DNA of 64,000 nt from Anaerolineales bacterium. Its GTDB lineage: Bacteria; Chloroflexota; Anaerolineae; JAAEKA01. Positions 33,246 to 42,084 of the stretch are shown one piece after another. The translations under genes were made by a program, and so were the position numbers. The stretch is taken from the NCBI GenBank assembly GCA_020634615.1, contig JACKBI010000003.1:124001-188000 (forward strand), given 5' to 3'. Each line of letters opens with the position of its first letter. Positions within the stretch are counted from its first letter, which is position 1. The notes under the pieces are model-generated. The model was not told where the DNA came from. It worked only from the letters and a program-made list of their open reading frames with translations, and did not search any database.

Positions 33246-34558
33246 GGGCCGCTCTTCCTTTTGCCAGCCGCCAAATGCCGCAGTTCCTGGGCAATCCGGG
33301 CCGCTGCATCAGGCCGCGCCAGCGAACTTGCCGCCTGGCGCATCTCTTGCATTCTGACTGGGTCCTGCAACAGTCCGATCACCGTGCCGCGCAACTGGGC
33401 GCTCAGATCCGCGTCCGCAATCTTGATCGCGGCGCCGCGCGCCACCAGGAAGTCAGCATTGACATCCTGATGCTGGCCGGAATACGGATATGGCACCAGC
33501 ACGCTGGGCAGGCCCAGTGCGGGAAACTCTCCCAGCGTGGACGCACCGGCACGCGCCACCACCAGATCGGCCGCTGCCAGCGCCAGCGCCATCTCATCGT
33601 GCAAGTACGGATAGGGATGATAGCGTCCGCGCAGCGGTTCAGGAATCCCAGCAGCCCGGGATTCGACATCGGGCCAGTCCAGCGTGCCGCTGACGTGGAC
33701 CACCTGGCAATGCTGCAGGATGTCGGCCAGCGAGGCTGCCAGCGCCTGGTTGATGCTGCGTGCACCACGGCTGCCGCCAAAAACAAGCAGCATCGGCAGA
33801 TCAGGATCCAAACCCAACGCCGTGCGCGCTTCTGCCTTGCGGCCCACCAACGCCAGAATCTCCGGTCGCACCGGGTAGCCTGTCACCACAGCCTTGCCAG
33901 GGAAATACGATGCTGCTTCGTCGAACGACACGCCAACCCGGCTGGCAAAGCGGCTCATGCGGCGGATCGCCACGCCCGGCTCGAGATCAGGCAAGGAGAT
34001 AAACACTGGAACCCCAGCGCGCCAGGCCGACCAAACCACGGGACCGGCCACGTAACCGCCGGTCACAAATACCACGTCCGGCTTGAAGTCACGCATCAGC
34101 GCAGCTGCCTGGCGCGTGCCGCGACCGGCCTTCGCCAGCCCTTTGGCAGCGCGCACCAAGCCGACGCCGCGCACCTGGCCGCTGTCGATGGCGCGGAACG
34201 AAATGCCGGCCCGCCCAGCCAGTTCCTCCTCCACCGCGCCTGCCACGCCTGCGTACATCACCTGCACCTCATCAACGCCGGCGCGGAACCCGGTAGGTTC
34301 CGCTGCTACTGGAGGATTTGGCAGGCTTGCGGCTGGTTCCGGTACGCCGGGCAATGGTGCGTTTGGTGCGGGTAACCCGCCGGCTAAGAGCGGCTGTTCG
34401 GGGCGCGCTGCTGGCTTTGACGCTGTAACTGCTGCCGCCGGAGGAATATCCGCGGCCCGATTGTTGCGTGGTTCGGCGGCTGGCCGTAGCACGTCGAGCA
34501 CGGCCAGCACCGGGTAGACGTGCCCGCCAGTTCCGCCACCCGAGACCAAGAGTCGCAT
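33242..34558 (-). CDS. murG: UDP-GlcNAc:undecaprenyl-PP-MurNAc-pentapeptide transferase with unusual insert
   Basis: MurG makes lipid II at the inner face of the membrane. The 438-residue product has the N-terminal G-loop SGGGTGGHVYP and the C-terminal GGSRGARSINQAL and SGTLDW regions, then the UDP-binding RAGASTLGEFPALGLPSVLVPYP. The ATG at 34558 has GGAG 6 bases upstream. Compared with usual MurG (about 350-370 residues) it carries a Pro/Ala-rich insert of about 70 residues (about 25-95) directly after the first conserved helix. That insert is encoded by DNA that also encodes the FtsW tail in another frame; the overlap is 287 bases. Confidence 0.93.
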   Translation of the reverse strand: MRLLVSGGGTGGHVYPVLAVLDVLRPAAEPRNNRAADIPPAAAVTASKPAARPEQPLLAGGLPAPNAPLPGVPEPAASLPNPPVAAEPTGFRAGVDEVQVMYAGVAGAVEEELAGRAGISFRAIDSGQVRGVGLVRAAKGLAKAGRGTRQAAALMRDFKPDVVFVTGGYVAGPVVWSAWRAGVPVFISLPDLEPGVAIRRMSRFASRVGVSFDEAASYFPGKAVVTGYPVRPEILALVGRKAEARTALGLDPDLPMLLVFGGSRGARSINQALAASLADILQHCQVVHVSGTLDWPDVESRAAGIPEPLRGRYHPYPYLHDEMALALAAADLVVARAGASTLGEFPALGLPSVLVPYPYSGQHQDVNADFLVARGAAIKIADADLSAQLRGTVIGLLQDPVRMQEMRQAASSLARPDAAARIAQELRHLAAGKRKSGP

Positions 34559-35741
34559 AGGTTGCTCCATTGGTTGGCTGCACTGCCGCCCGCGCAGGTG
34601 ATGCGGCAGTTTGGTTGCTGTAACGTGAAATGCTGAGAAGAACACCAACGCCGGCCATACAGGCCACCAGCGACGAACCACCGTAGCTCACAAAGGGCAG
34701 CGTCAACCCACTGAACGGCAGGGTCGCCGTGTTGACTGCTATATTGACGAATGCCTGCAACGCAATCCAGCCGGTGATACCACAGCCCAGAATGAGGCCA
34801 AAGCTGTCATTTGACCGCAGCGCGATCCGCAGGCCGCGATAGGCGAACGCCATGAACAGCGCCACAACGCCAAGCGCACCCACCAGTCCCAGTTCCTCAC
34901 CGATCACAGCAAAGATGCTGTCAGTGAATGCCAGCGGTATCGTGGTAGTCCCGTCGCCCAGTCCGGCGCCCAGTACGCCGCCGTTGGCCAGCGCCTGAAG
35001 ACTGGCCGTGAGCTGGTAGCTGCCAGTGCCGGGATCCTTCAGGAAGTCGATGAACTCATTGATGCGGACGGACGCATAGTTGATCTGTGTCACGACAACC
35101 ACAAACGTAATCGCCGCGACGACACCAGCGATGCCTAGCTGCTTCAGGTCTGCTCCTGCGATGAAAAACATGATCAGAGCGGTCATCACAATCAGCGCGG
35201 TGGTGTCGAAGTCGGGCTGCAAAACGATCAACAGTGCGACCAGCGACAGCAGCACAGAGAATGGCACCAGCCCGACGGACACCTCGCGCAGCCGGTTGCC
35301 TTTCGAGCTCAGCCAGTAGGCGATGTAGATGATAATCGTCAGCTTGGCCACTTCGCTGGGCTGCACCGACGTGCCGAACAGGTGTCGGCGCGAGCCAAGG
35401 TTCTTGTCGCCGAACAGCAGCACGGCCACCAACATGAGCACCGTCAGCGCCATCAGGATCAGCGCCAGCCGCTTGAGAATGCGAAAGTCAATCAGCGCCG
35501 CAACGATCATGCCAATTACAGAGACGACAAGCCATTGCAACTGACGCAGAAAATAAAACGCTGACTTGCCGTACAAATTGTTCGCCTGAACATAGCTCGC
35601 GCTGAAAATCATTACCAGGCCCAGTCCGATCAAGGTGGCAACGATCATTACCAACACGAAGTCATAGCGAACGGGCGAAGGCCCGGCGCGCCGGCGAGGT
35701 GGTTTCGGTGATGTCTTTGATGTGTTCGTTGTCGTCGGCAT
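34272..35741 (-). CDS. ftsW: Septal peptidoglycan polymerase FtsW (SEDS) with long basic tail
   Basis: FtsW polymerises lipid II at the septum with a partner PBP. The 489-residue protein has a short basic Pro-rich N-terminus and about ten membrane helices with SEDS motifs (NNLYGKSAFYFLRQLQW, GSRRHLFGTSVQPSEVAKL, LQPDFDTTALI, FVSYGGSSLVACMAGVG). A cytoplasmic tail of about 115 residues, very rich in Arg, Ser, Thr and Lys, follows. The last about 95 codons overlap murG in another frame; the stop at 34272 falls exactly where the conserved MurG sequence resumes. The tail is probably disordered and could bind other divisome parts. Confidence 0.94.
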   Translation of the reverse strand: MPTTTNTSKTSPKPPRRRAGPSPVRYDFVLVMIVATLIGLGLVMIFSASYVQANNLYGKSAFYFLRQLQWLVVSVIGMIVAALIDFRILKRLALILMALTVLMLVAVLLFGDKNLGSRRHLFGTSVQPSEVAKLTIIIYIAYWLSSKGNRLREVSVGLVPFSVLLSLVALLIVLQPDFDTTALIVMTALIMFFIAGADLKQLGIAGVVAAITFVVVVTQINYASVRINEFIDFLKDPGTGSYQLTASLQALANGGVLGAGLGDGTTTIPLAFTDSIFAVIGEELGLVGALGVVALFMAFAYRGLRIALRSNDSFGLILGCGITGWIALQAFVNIAVNTATLPFSGLTLPFVSYGGSSLVACMAGVGVLLSISRYSNQTAASPARAAVQPTNGATYATLGLGWRNWRARLPGAGRARRATASRRTTQQSGRGYSSGGSSYSVKASSAPRTAALSRRVTRTKRTIARRTGTSRKPAKSSSSSGTYRVPRRR

Positions 35742-35750
35742 TGCAGAATC

Positions 35751-37265
35751 CTACAGGTCAGCCACCAGCGAGCGGAAGTGCTCACCCCGGGCTTCGAAAT
35801 CGCGATACGCGTCGTAGCTTGTCCCGCCGGGCGACAGCAACACCACATCGCCCGGCTGCGCTGCACTGACGGCCGCCTCGACAGCAAATGGCAGATCGTC
35901 GGCGTGGATTACGATCATGCGAGCGTCGGCCGGCGCGTTGGCGGCCACCGCTCGTTCGATCAATTCGGCCGCCTCGCCAAACGTGACCAACACCCGTACA
36001 CGCTGATGCGCCAGGCGGGCAAACTCATCCCAGGGCAGCTTCTTGTCGCGGCCGCCGGCCAGCAGTACAATCGGCTCGCTGAAGCTGCGCAACGCCGCAG
36101 CGGCCCGCTCCGGTGCGGTTGCAATCGAGTCGTTGTACCAGCAGACACCGTCCAGCTCTCGCACAAGTTCCAGGCGATGCGGCACGCCGGCAAATGTCCG
36201 CGCCACCTGCGCCATCGCATCCACCGAAGCACCGGCCAGGGCAGAGATCGCAGCGGCTCCGGCGATGTTGAGCAGGTTGTGCCGGCCGCGCAGGGTCACA
36301 GCATCCGATGCAACGATCGGTTTCTCCACGCCATCCAGCCGCAGCATCAGTGTTTCACCATGCAGCCAGCAGCCGTCGCCCACCGCATCATCAAGACCGA
36401 AGCCCACCAGCCGCGTCCCGATGGGAAAGCTGACAGCCGGCTGGCCGGCGCCGGCCGCGATGTTCACCGCTGCGCTGCGCAGCCAGGCGCCGGTCACAGC
36501 GTCGTCCGCGCCGAGCACCGCCGCGGCGCCGGCCTGTTGCCAGCGCAGGATGTTGGCTTTGCAGGCGGCGTACTGGCTCATCGAAGGGTGTCGATCCAGA
36601 TGATTCGGTGTCACGTTCAGGATTGCTGCTATCTGCGGACTCAGTGACCGCCCGCCGGCTGCGTCGTCGAACAATTCGAGTTGAAAGCTGGACAGCTCCA
36701 ACACCAGCCAATCTTTGACATCGATCTGCTCAAGTTTATCGACCAGCGGCTGGCCGATGTTGCCGCCAACCCAGACGTGCGGCTGCGGCCCGCTGCGCGT
36801 CACGTCTATCCCGTGGCCGGCCGGCGTCGCCATCCCTGACGCTGCCAGCATCAGCCCAACCAGCGTCGTAGTCGTCGTCTTGCCGCTGGAACCGGTGATG
36901 CCGATTGCACTGGCAGCGCTGCGTTCCAGTGTCAGGATCGTGTCATTAGTCAACGGCACGTGCCGGGCCAGTGCTGCCTGCACCAGCGGTATCTGCGGCG
37001 GCACGCCACCACTCAGGCAGACCACGTCGCAATCATCCAGCAGGCTCAACGGGTGGCCGCCCAGCACCAACCTGACGTCGTCAATGCGGCGTCCGTCGTG
37101 ATTCAATGCCGCTGCCAGTTGCGCCAGCGGTTCGGCCAGCCGCTCAGCCGGCGACGCATCGCTGACGATCACCTGCGCGTCCTGCTGCACGAAAAAGCGG
37201 GCGGCGGCAACGCCCTGGCGGGCCAGTCCAAGGATCACGACCTTGCTGCCGAGGAAGCTGTCCAT
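35751..37265 (-). CDS. murD: UDP-N-acetylmuramoyl-L-alanine--D-glutamate ligase
   Basis: MurD adds D-Glu to UDP-MurNAc-L-Ala in the cytoplasm. The 504-residue protein begins VVILGLARQGVAAARFF and has the ATP loop GITGSSGKTTTTTLVG, the ILNVTPNHLDRHPSM segment and the C-terminal YNDSIATAPERAAAAL and LLAGGRDKKLPWDE motifs. The ATG at 37265, three bases after the mraY stop, gives the normal N-terminus. The frame is open further upstream, but that part is antisense-free mraY coding sequence in another frame. No clear RBS is visible, so coupling to mraY is likely. Confidence 0.95.
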   Translation of the reverse strand: MDSFLGSKVVILGLARQGVAAARFFVQQDAQVIVSDASPAERLAEPLAQLAAALNHDGRRIDDVRLVLGGHPLSLLDDCDVVCLSGGVPPQIPLVQAALARHVPLTNDTILTLERSAASAIGITGSSGKTTTTTLVGLMLAASGMATPAGHGIDVTRSGPQPHVWVGGNIGQPLVDKLEQIDVKDWLVLELSSFQLELFDDAAGGRSLSPQIAAILNVTPNHLDRHPSMSQYAACKANILRWQQAGAAAVLGADDAVTGAWLRSAAVNIAAGAGQPAVSFPIGTRLVGFGLDDAVGDGCWLHGETLMLRLDGVEKPIVASDAVTLRGRHNLLNIAGAAAISALAGASVDAMAQVARTFAGVPHRLELVRELDGVCWYNDSIATAPERAAAALRSFSEPIVLLAGGRDKKLPWDEFARLAHQRVRVLVTFGEAAELIERAVAANAPADARMIVIHADDLPFAVEAAVSAAQPGDVVLLSPGGTSYDAYRDFEARGEHFRSLVADL

Positions 37266-37267
37266 GG

Positions 37268-38272
37268 CTAGATCAGCGCCAGCGCGACGCCCAGCATGCC
37301 GGCCAGAATGCCGCAGAGGAAGAACCGTTGCATGACCTGTGTCTCGCTCCAGCCTTTCAACTCGAAATGGTAGTGCAGCGGGCTCATCTTGAAAACGCGG
37401 CGGCCTTCGCCATAGCGTCGCTTGGTGAACTTGAACCAACTGACCTGTATCGTCACCGACAGCGCTTCGGCTACAAACATCGCACCTACAATGGGAAGCA
37501 ACAACCACTGGCCGGTCATCAATGCGACAACTGCCAGTGTTCCACCGATGGCCAGCGAACCGACGTCGCCCATGAACAGCTCGGCCGGGTGGGCGTTGAA
37601 CCACAGGAAGGCCAGCAGCGCGCCGACCATGGTGAAACAAAATGCCGCCAGCCAAACCTGCCCCTGGAGGTAGGCGATGACACCATAACAGGCATAGGCA
37701 ACCGCCGCCAATGAGCCGGCCAGACCGTCCAACCCGTCGGTCAGATTGACCGCGTTGGAAAACCCAACGATCAGGAACGCCGCCACACCGATGTAAAGAA
37801 TACCGATGTTGATCTTCTGCGGAATACCTGGAATCGCGACGCTGCGCAGTTCCGTCGGACCGATATAGAGCAGCACTGCGATTATCAGCGCGAAGATGAC
37901 CTGCCAGGACGCCTTGGTGCGTGCCATAATGCCTTCACCGACCACCCGGCTGCCGCGGATGCCTTCCAGGTCGTCGATGAGACCAAGGATGCCAAATGCT
38001 ACCAGCGTTCCCATGGGCACCAGCACTGACTGGCCGATCAGATTGAAGCCCAGCAGATTGGCGAAGTTCAATAGCCCGGTGATGATGATCACCGGCAAGA
38101 TGACCATCAGACCACCCATGGTGGGCGTGCCCATCTTCATCTGGTGCGATCCCGGCTCCTCGACGCGGATCTTCTTGCCCATCTCGTTGCGGATCAGCCA
38201 GTTGATCAACGGCCGGCCCCAGATGACGGCGAGGAAGAAGGTGATCGCGCCCAGAGTCAACGGATATGCCAT
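37268..38272 (-). CDS. mraY: Phospho-N-acetylmuramoyl-pentapeptide transferase
   Basis: MraY transfers phospho-MurNAc-pentapeptide to undecaprenyl phosphate, making lipid I. The 334-residue protein has about ten membrane helices, the substrate loop KMGTPTMGGLMVI, the catalytic SNAVNLTDGLDGLAGSL and the C-terminal KMSPLHYHFELKGWSETQV. The ATG at 38272 lies 4 bases after the murF stop and gives the standard N-terminus. A longer in-frame start inside murF is unlikely. Confidence 0.96.
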   Translation of the reverse strand: MAYPLTLGAITFFLAVIWGRPLINWLIRNEMGKKIRVEEPGSHQMKMGTPTMGGLMVILPVIIITGLLNFANLLGFNLIGQSVLVPMGTLVAFGILGLIDDLEGIRGSRVVGEGIMARTKASWQVIFALIIAVLLYIGPTELRSVAIPGIPQKINIGILYIGVAAFLIVGFSNAVNLTDGLDGLAGSLAAVAYACYGVIAYLQGQVWLAAFCFTMVGALLAFLWFNAHPAELFMGDVGSLAIGGTLAVVALMTGQWLLLPIVGAMFVAEALSVTIQVSWFKFTKRRYGEGRRVFKMSPLHYHFELKGWSETQVMQRFFLCGILAGMLGVALALI

Positions 38273-38276
38273 CGCG

Positions 38277-39731
38277 CTAGCCCTCGTGGCCTTGCTCGTA
38301 CGACTCAGCCAAAGCCGCCACGACATCGTCCATATGAGCGGCGCGTGATCCCTTGACCAGCACTACATCTCCCGGGCCAATAACCGAACGCAACACTGAG
38401 ATCGCTTCAGCCGCGCTTTCAACGGCTCGCACGCTGCCGGGGGCCTGACCGGCGGCCCGCGCCTCGTATGCGGTCCAGCGCGCCCGTGGTCCGACGGTCA
38501 CAATAAAATCAGCCACGTCGGCGGCTCGCGCGCCTACCAGACGGTGACCGGCTTCCTCCTGGCTGCCCAGTTCCATCATGTCGCCCAGGACCGCGATGCG
38601 CCGCCCGTTTCCAACTGTCAGGTCTTCCAACAGGTTGAGCGCTGCGAGCATCGACGCAGGGCTGGCGTTATAGGTGTCATCCAGCAGCGTTGCACCGTTG
38701 ATCCCGTGGACTACCACCAGCCGCAACTGCGCGCCGACATCCTGCAGGCCGGTGACGATCTCCTCCCAGTTCAAACCCTCCACAAGGCCCACGGCGGCGG
38801 CTCGCAGCGCCGTGTGGACGCTGTGGCGGCCCAGCAGCGGCACCTTGACGTGTACGGTCTCACCCTGGTAATGGAAGCGGAAACGGATGCCGTCCATTCC
38901 CTCGCCGACGATCTGATCGGCCCAGAGGTCACAATCCTGGTTCAGGCCGTACATGAACACCCGCGCATGCGTCAGCCCGCGCATTGCAGCCACCAGCGGC
39001 TCGTCGGCGTTGAGCAGCGCGACGCCATCCGCAGGCAGCGCCTGAACGAGCTCCGCCTTGGCCTCGGCCACACGCTCGATGGTGCCCACGCGCTCCAGAT
39101 GCACCGGGCCAACGTTGGTGATAACCCCGATCCGGGGCTGGGCGATTCGACACAACTGGGCGATTTCGCCCAACGTATACATCCCCATTTCCAGCACGGC
39201 CCGCTGGTGGCTGTCGTCTAATTGCAGCAGTGTCAACGGCAGACCGATCTCGTTGTTAAGGTTCCCTGCGCTCTTCAGCGTGACGAAACGCTGGCGCAGA
39301 ACCGCGGCCGTGATCTCCTTGGTGGTCGTCTTGCCAACGCTACCGGTGATGGCAACAACCTGCACCTTAAACTGCCGTCGCCACCAGGCCGCCACCTGCT
39401 GCAACGCGTCCAGCGTGTTCTCAACCAGCAAGCAAAGCGGCTGTCCAAGCGTCTCCGGCATGAGCGCGCCAGGCTGTCGCAGATCGAGGGTAGCCCACGG
39501 CCCGTCCACCGGGCGATCTACCAGCGCGGCCGCAGCGCCGCGGCTGAAGGCGTGACCGACGAAGCGATGGCCATCGGTGTTTTCACCGGGCAGCGCGATG
39601 AACAGGCTGCCCGGCTGCACGTTGCGGCTGTCGATTCCAACCGCTGACAGAGAAGGCACAGAAGCGGCAGCGCCTTCAGAAGAAAGCGTGCCGCCTAAAG
39701 CAGTGATAACATCGATCAGGCGAAGCTTCAT
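38277..39731 (-). CDS. murF: UDP-N-acetylmuramoyl-tripeptide--D-alanyl-D-alanine ligase
   Basis: MurF adds D-Ala-D-Ala to complete the UDP-MurNAc-pentapeptide. The 484-residue protein has a MurF N-terminal substrate domain (IDSRNVQPGSLFIALPGENTDG, split about 33-54), the ATP loop AITGSVGKTTTKE, TNVGPVHLERVG and the C-terminal LLDDTYNASPASMLAAL and AVLGDMMELG motifs. It overlaps the ftsI stop by 4 bases (ATGA). In most clusters murE lies between ftsI and murF; here it does not. Confidence 0.96.
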   Translation of the reverse strand: MKLRLIDVITALGGTLSSEGAAASVPSLSAVGIDSRNVQPGSLFIALPGENTDGHRFVGHAFSRGAAAALVDRPVDGPWATLDLRQPGALMPETLGQPLCLLVENTLDALQQVAAWWRRQFKVQVVAITGSVGKTTTKEITAAVLRQRFVTLKSAGNLNNEIGLPLTLLQLDDSHQRAVLEMGMYTLGEIAQLCRIAQPRIGVITNVGPVHLERVGTIERVAEAKAELVQALPADGVALLNADEPLVAAMRGLTHARVFMYGLNQDCDLWADQIVGEGMDGIRFRFHYQGETVHVKVPLLGRHSVHTALRAAAVGLVEGLNWEEIVTGLQDVGAQLRLVVVHGINGATLLDDTYNASPASMLAALNLLEDLTVGNGRRIAVLGDMMELGSQEEAGHRLVGARAADVADFIVTVGPRARWTAYEARAAGQAPGSVRAVESAAEAISVLRSVIGPGDVVLVKGSRAAHMDDVVAALAESYEQGHEG

Positions 39732-41470
39732 GGTTTCTGCGCCACCTGCGGCGGTGGAATGTGCCAGATACGCAGCAGTTCGTTGGCCAGTTTGGCAAAG
39801 GTCGGCGCGGCGGTGCTGTCCGCCCAGGGCTGAGTCTTGGGCACATCCAGCTTGACCAGAGCGACAAACACCGGGTCCTCGGCAGGCATGAACCCAACGA
39901 ACGAATGGATAGTTTCGGTGAGGCTGTACCCACCTGAGATCGGGATTTGAGCGGTGCCGGTCTTGCCAGCCACGGTGTAACCCGGAACGCGAGCGGCGTA
40001 AGACGCCTGCTCGACCACCTGGACCATCATATCCCGCACTTCGCCAGCCGCCTTGGCGCTGATCACCCGCCTCACCGGCAGTTCTTCAGGCTTGTGTATC
40101 TTGCCTTTGAAGACCATGGTGTCCACGACGTGTGGCCGCACCAGCAAGCCGCCGTTGGCAATCACACAGGTCGCGGTCGCCATCTGCAGCGGCGTCACGG
40201 CCAGGCCCTGACCAAAAGAATTGGTGCCCAGATCCGAGCGACTCCACAACTCATCGCCGGGTACTTTGACCGTGCCCGGACTCTCGTTGGCCAGATCGAC
40301 CTCGGTCAACTGGCCGAAGCCGAAGCGGCGGACGTACTGGTAGAAGCGCGACTCTTCGAGCTTCAGCGCTATCTCGGCGGTTGGGATGTTGAGCGAGCGC
40401 ACCAACGCTTCCTCGACTGTTACCTCACCGAAGGTACGCTGGTTCGAGTTGTAGATCAGCCGATCACCGATCTCGATTGACAGCGTGTCAGTCATGATCG
40501 TCTCAGGTGTTACAACACCTGCGTCAATGCCACTGGCAAAAGTGACGATCTTGAAGACAGACCCAGGTTCGTATTGCTCGGCGACAGCCGGGTTGAGCAA
40601 CAGATCGGCGTTTGTGCTGCCAAACTGGTTAGCGTCATAGGTCGGGAAATTGGCCATGGCCAGGATCGCGCCGTCGCTGGGCCGCATGACGATGATCGTG
40701 CCCGAATCGGCCTTGTACCGTACGACCGCATCCGCCAGCACTTGCTCGGTGGCATGCTGTACGCGGCGGTCGATAGTCAACACCAGGTCTTGTCCGGTGG
40801 CCGACGGAAGCATTTGCCGCCACTCGGCCGGCAGCCCGTTGTAAACCGCTTGCGCCTGCGCGTCGGATCGCAGGAATGGTGGATCAACCTTGCGCAGATA
40901 GTCGTTGTAGTATTCCTCGACGCCGTAGTAGGCGCGCGGCTGCGCATTCACAAAGCCCAGTAGGTGGGCAGCCAGCGACCCTTGCGGGTAATAGCGCACC
41001 GGGATCGCTTTCGCGCTGACGTCCAGCCGGTCCCAGGAGTCCACCGTGCTGCCAGCAAGCTGAGGCGCTTCCTTGGCCAGCGTGACAACACCAGCTTTGT
41101 GCTCGCGCAGTGCGGTCATCAGTTCTTCCGGCGAGATGATGAGGCTTGATCCAAGCAATTGCACCAGTTCGCTGCCGAGTTCGGCCTCTGTGCCACGCGG
41201 CACCAGATGCGGCTCGACCCAGATTTCCCAGCGATAGCGGTCAATCGCCAGCGGTACGCCATGCTGATCCACGATAGCGCCTCGCTCATCGCCGCGCGGC
41301 CGGCCGGCCGTGCTGGCCAAATCGGCCGGCAGATGCGATGCGGGTTGATATGCGTCAGGCGCAAAGAGTGTCCAGCGGAATAGCTGGACCACCAGCAGCA
41401 GGAAGGCAAGCAACAGTGCAGCAGCAACGACGGCTATTCGTATTCGGGGTGGCGATGGCTTGGCTGTCAT
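39728..41470 (-). CDS. ftsI: Septal transpeptidase FtsI / penicillin-binding protein
   Basis: This monofunctional class B PBP cross-links septal peptidoglycan with FtsW. The 580-residue protein has a membrane helix (about 10-32) and a dimerisation domain (from GDERGAIVDQHGVPLA). The transpeptidase domain has S304-V-F-K307, S359-L-N361 and K503-T-G505. No PASTA domains follow; the C-terminus ends soon after the KTG box. It lies 17 bases after the ftsL-like gene and overlaps murF. Confidence 0.94.
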   Translation of the reverse strand: MTAKPSPPRIRIAVVAAALLLAFLLLVVQLFRWTLFAPDAYQPASHLPADLASTAGRPRGDERGAIVDQHGVPLAIDRYRWEIWVEPHLVPRGTEAELGSELVQLLGSSLIISPEELMTALREHKAGVVTLAKEAPQLAGSTVDSWDRLDVSAKAIPVRYYPQGSLAAHLLGFVNAQPRAYYGVEEYYNDYLRKVDPPFLRSDAQAQAVYNGLPAEWRQMLPSATGQDLVLTIDRRVQHATEQVLADAVVRYKADSGTIIVMRPSDGAILAMANFPTYDANQFGSTNADLLLNPAVAEQYEPGSVFKIVTFASGIDAGVVTPETIMTDTLSIEIGDRLIYNSNQRTFGEVTVEEALVRSLNIPTAEIALKLEESRFYQYVRRFGFGQLTEVDLANESPGTVKVPGDELWSRSDLGTNSFGQGLAVTPLQMATATCVIANGGLLVRPHVVDTMVFKGKIHKPEELPVRRVISAKAAGEVRDMMVQVVEQASYAARVPGYTVAGKTGTAQIPISGGYSLTETIHSFVGFMPAEDPVFVALVKLDVPKTQPWADSTAAPTFAKLANELLRIWHIPPPQVAQKP

Positions 41471-41487
41471 GAATTGCTCCCGGACTG

Positions 41488-41988
41488 CTAGCGATTCTCG
41501 AAGCGGCTAACCAAACCATCAACCGCTCCCACCAGGCCTTCGCGAACCTGCTGAACGACGGATTTCAGATCGAGTTGACGTACATATTCGCCGGGCGACA
41601 TGGGCGCCTCATCGAGGAGCGGCGGTTCGGTGGTGAGCGCCGTCGCGCTGGCATCAGTCCCATCAGCCGCCGGCAGCTTGAGGTACACTGCGCCGCGTGC
41701 CGGCGCCATGCCAAGCTGTGTCGCCCGCTGCTCGAGAATCTTCATATCTGAATAGACTGCGATGTCGCCAAGCAAAGACGCATTCTCACGCTCCAACGCA
41801 GCCACGTCCGCTTTGAGTTGGCTGATCTTTGCCGTCGATGCGCTGATCTCGCTGTTTGGCACTACGTAGAGATATGCCACCAACGTGGCAAACACGATGG
41901 CGACCACCATCAGGGCGTAACGCCCGGCAGGCAACCAGGAGCGCTCAAACTGTGGACGAATCGAGGGGGCCGTGATACGCTTGATCAT
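41488..41988 (-). CDS. ftsL: FtsL/DivIC-like division protein
   Basis: The 166-residue protein has a short basic N-terminus, one membrane helix (about 24-44) and a coiled coil (about 47-85, SASTAKISQLKADVAALERE). A segment MKILEQRATQLGM follows, typical of FtsL and septum-formation initiators; the C-terminus is long and of low similarity. Its place between rsmH and ftsI is the standard position of ftsL. The ATG at 41988 has GGAG upstream; a TTG at 42003 is the alternative. The name rests on position and architecture rather than strong sequence motifs. Confidence 0.85.
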   Translation of the reverse strand: MIKRITAPSIRPQFERSWLPAGRYALMVVAIVFATLVAYLYVVPNSEISASTAKISQLKADVAALERENASLLGDIAVYSDMKILEQRATQLGMAPARGAVYLKLPAADGTDASATALTTEPPLLDEAPMSPGEYVRQLDLKSVVQQVREGLVGAVDGLVSRFENR

Positions 41989-42084
41989 AGATGAAAGCTC
42001 CAAAAGATGGCAGTCAATGCAGTTGTCCCAACAAATCCTGCACTACAGGCGGGAGTGACCGTTGCCTTGCGTTGCTGCGGGCCG

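Noticed and set aside
37266..37655. Upstream extension of the murD frame into mraY
   Set aside because: It covers conserved mraY coding sequence in another frame, and MurD homologues start at 37265.
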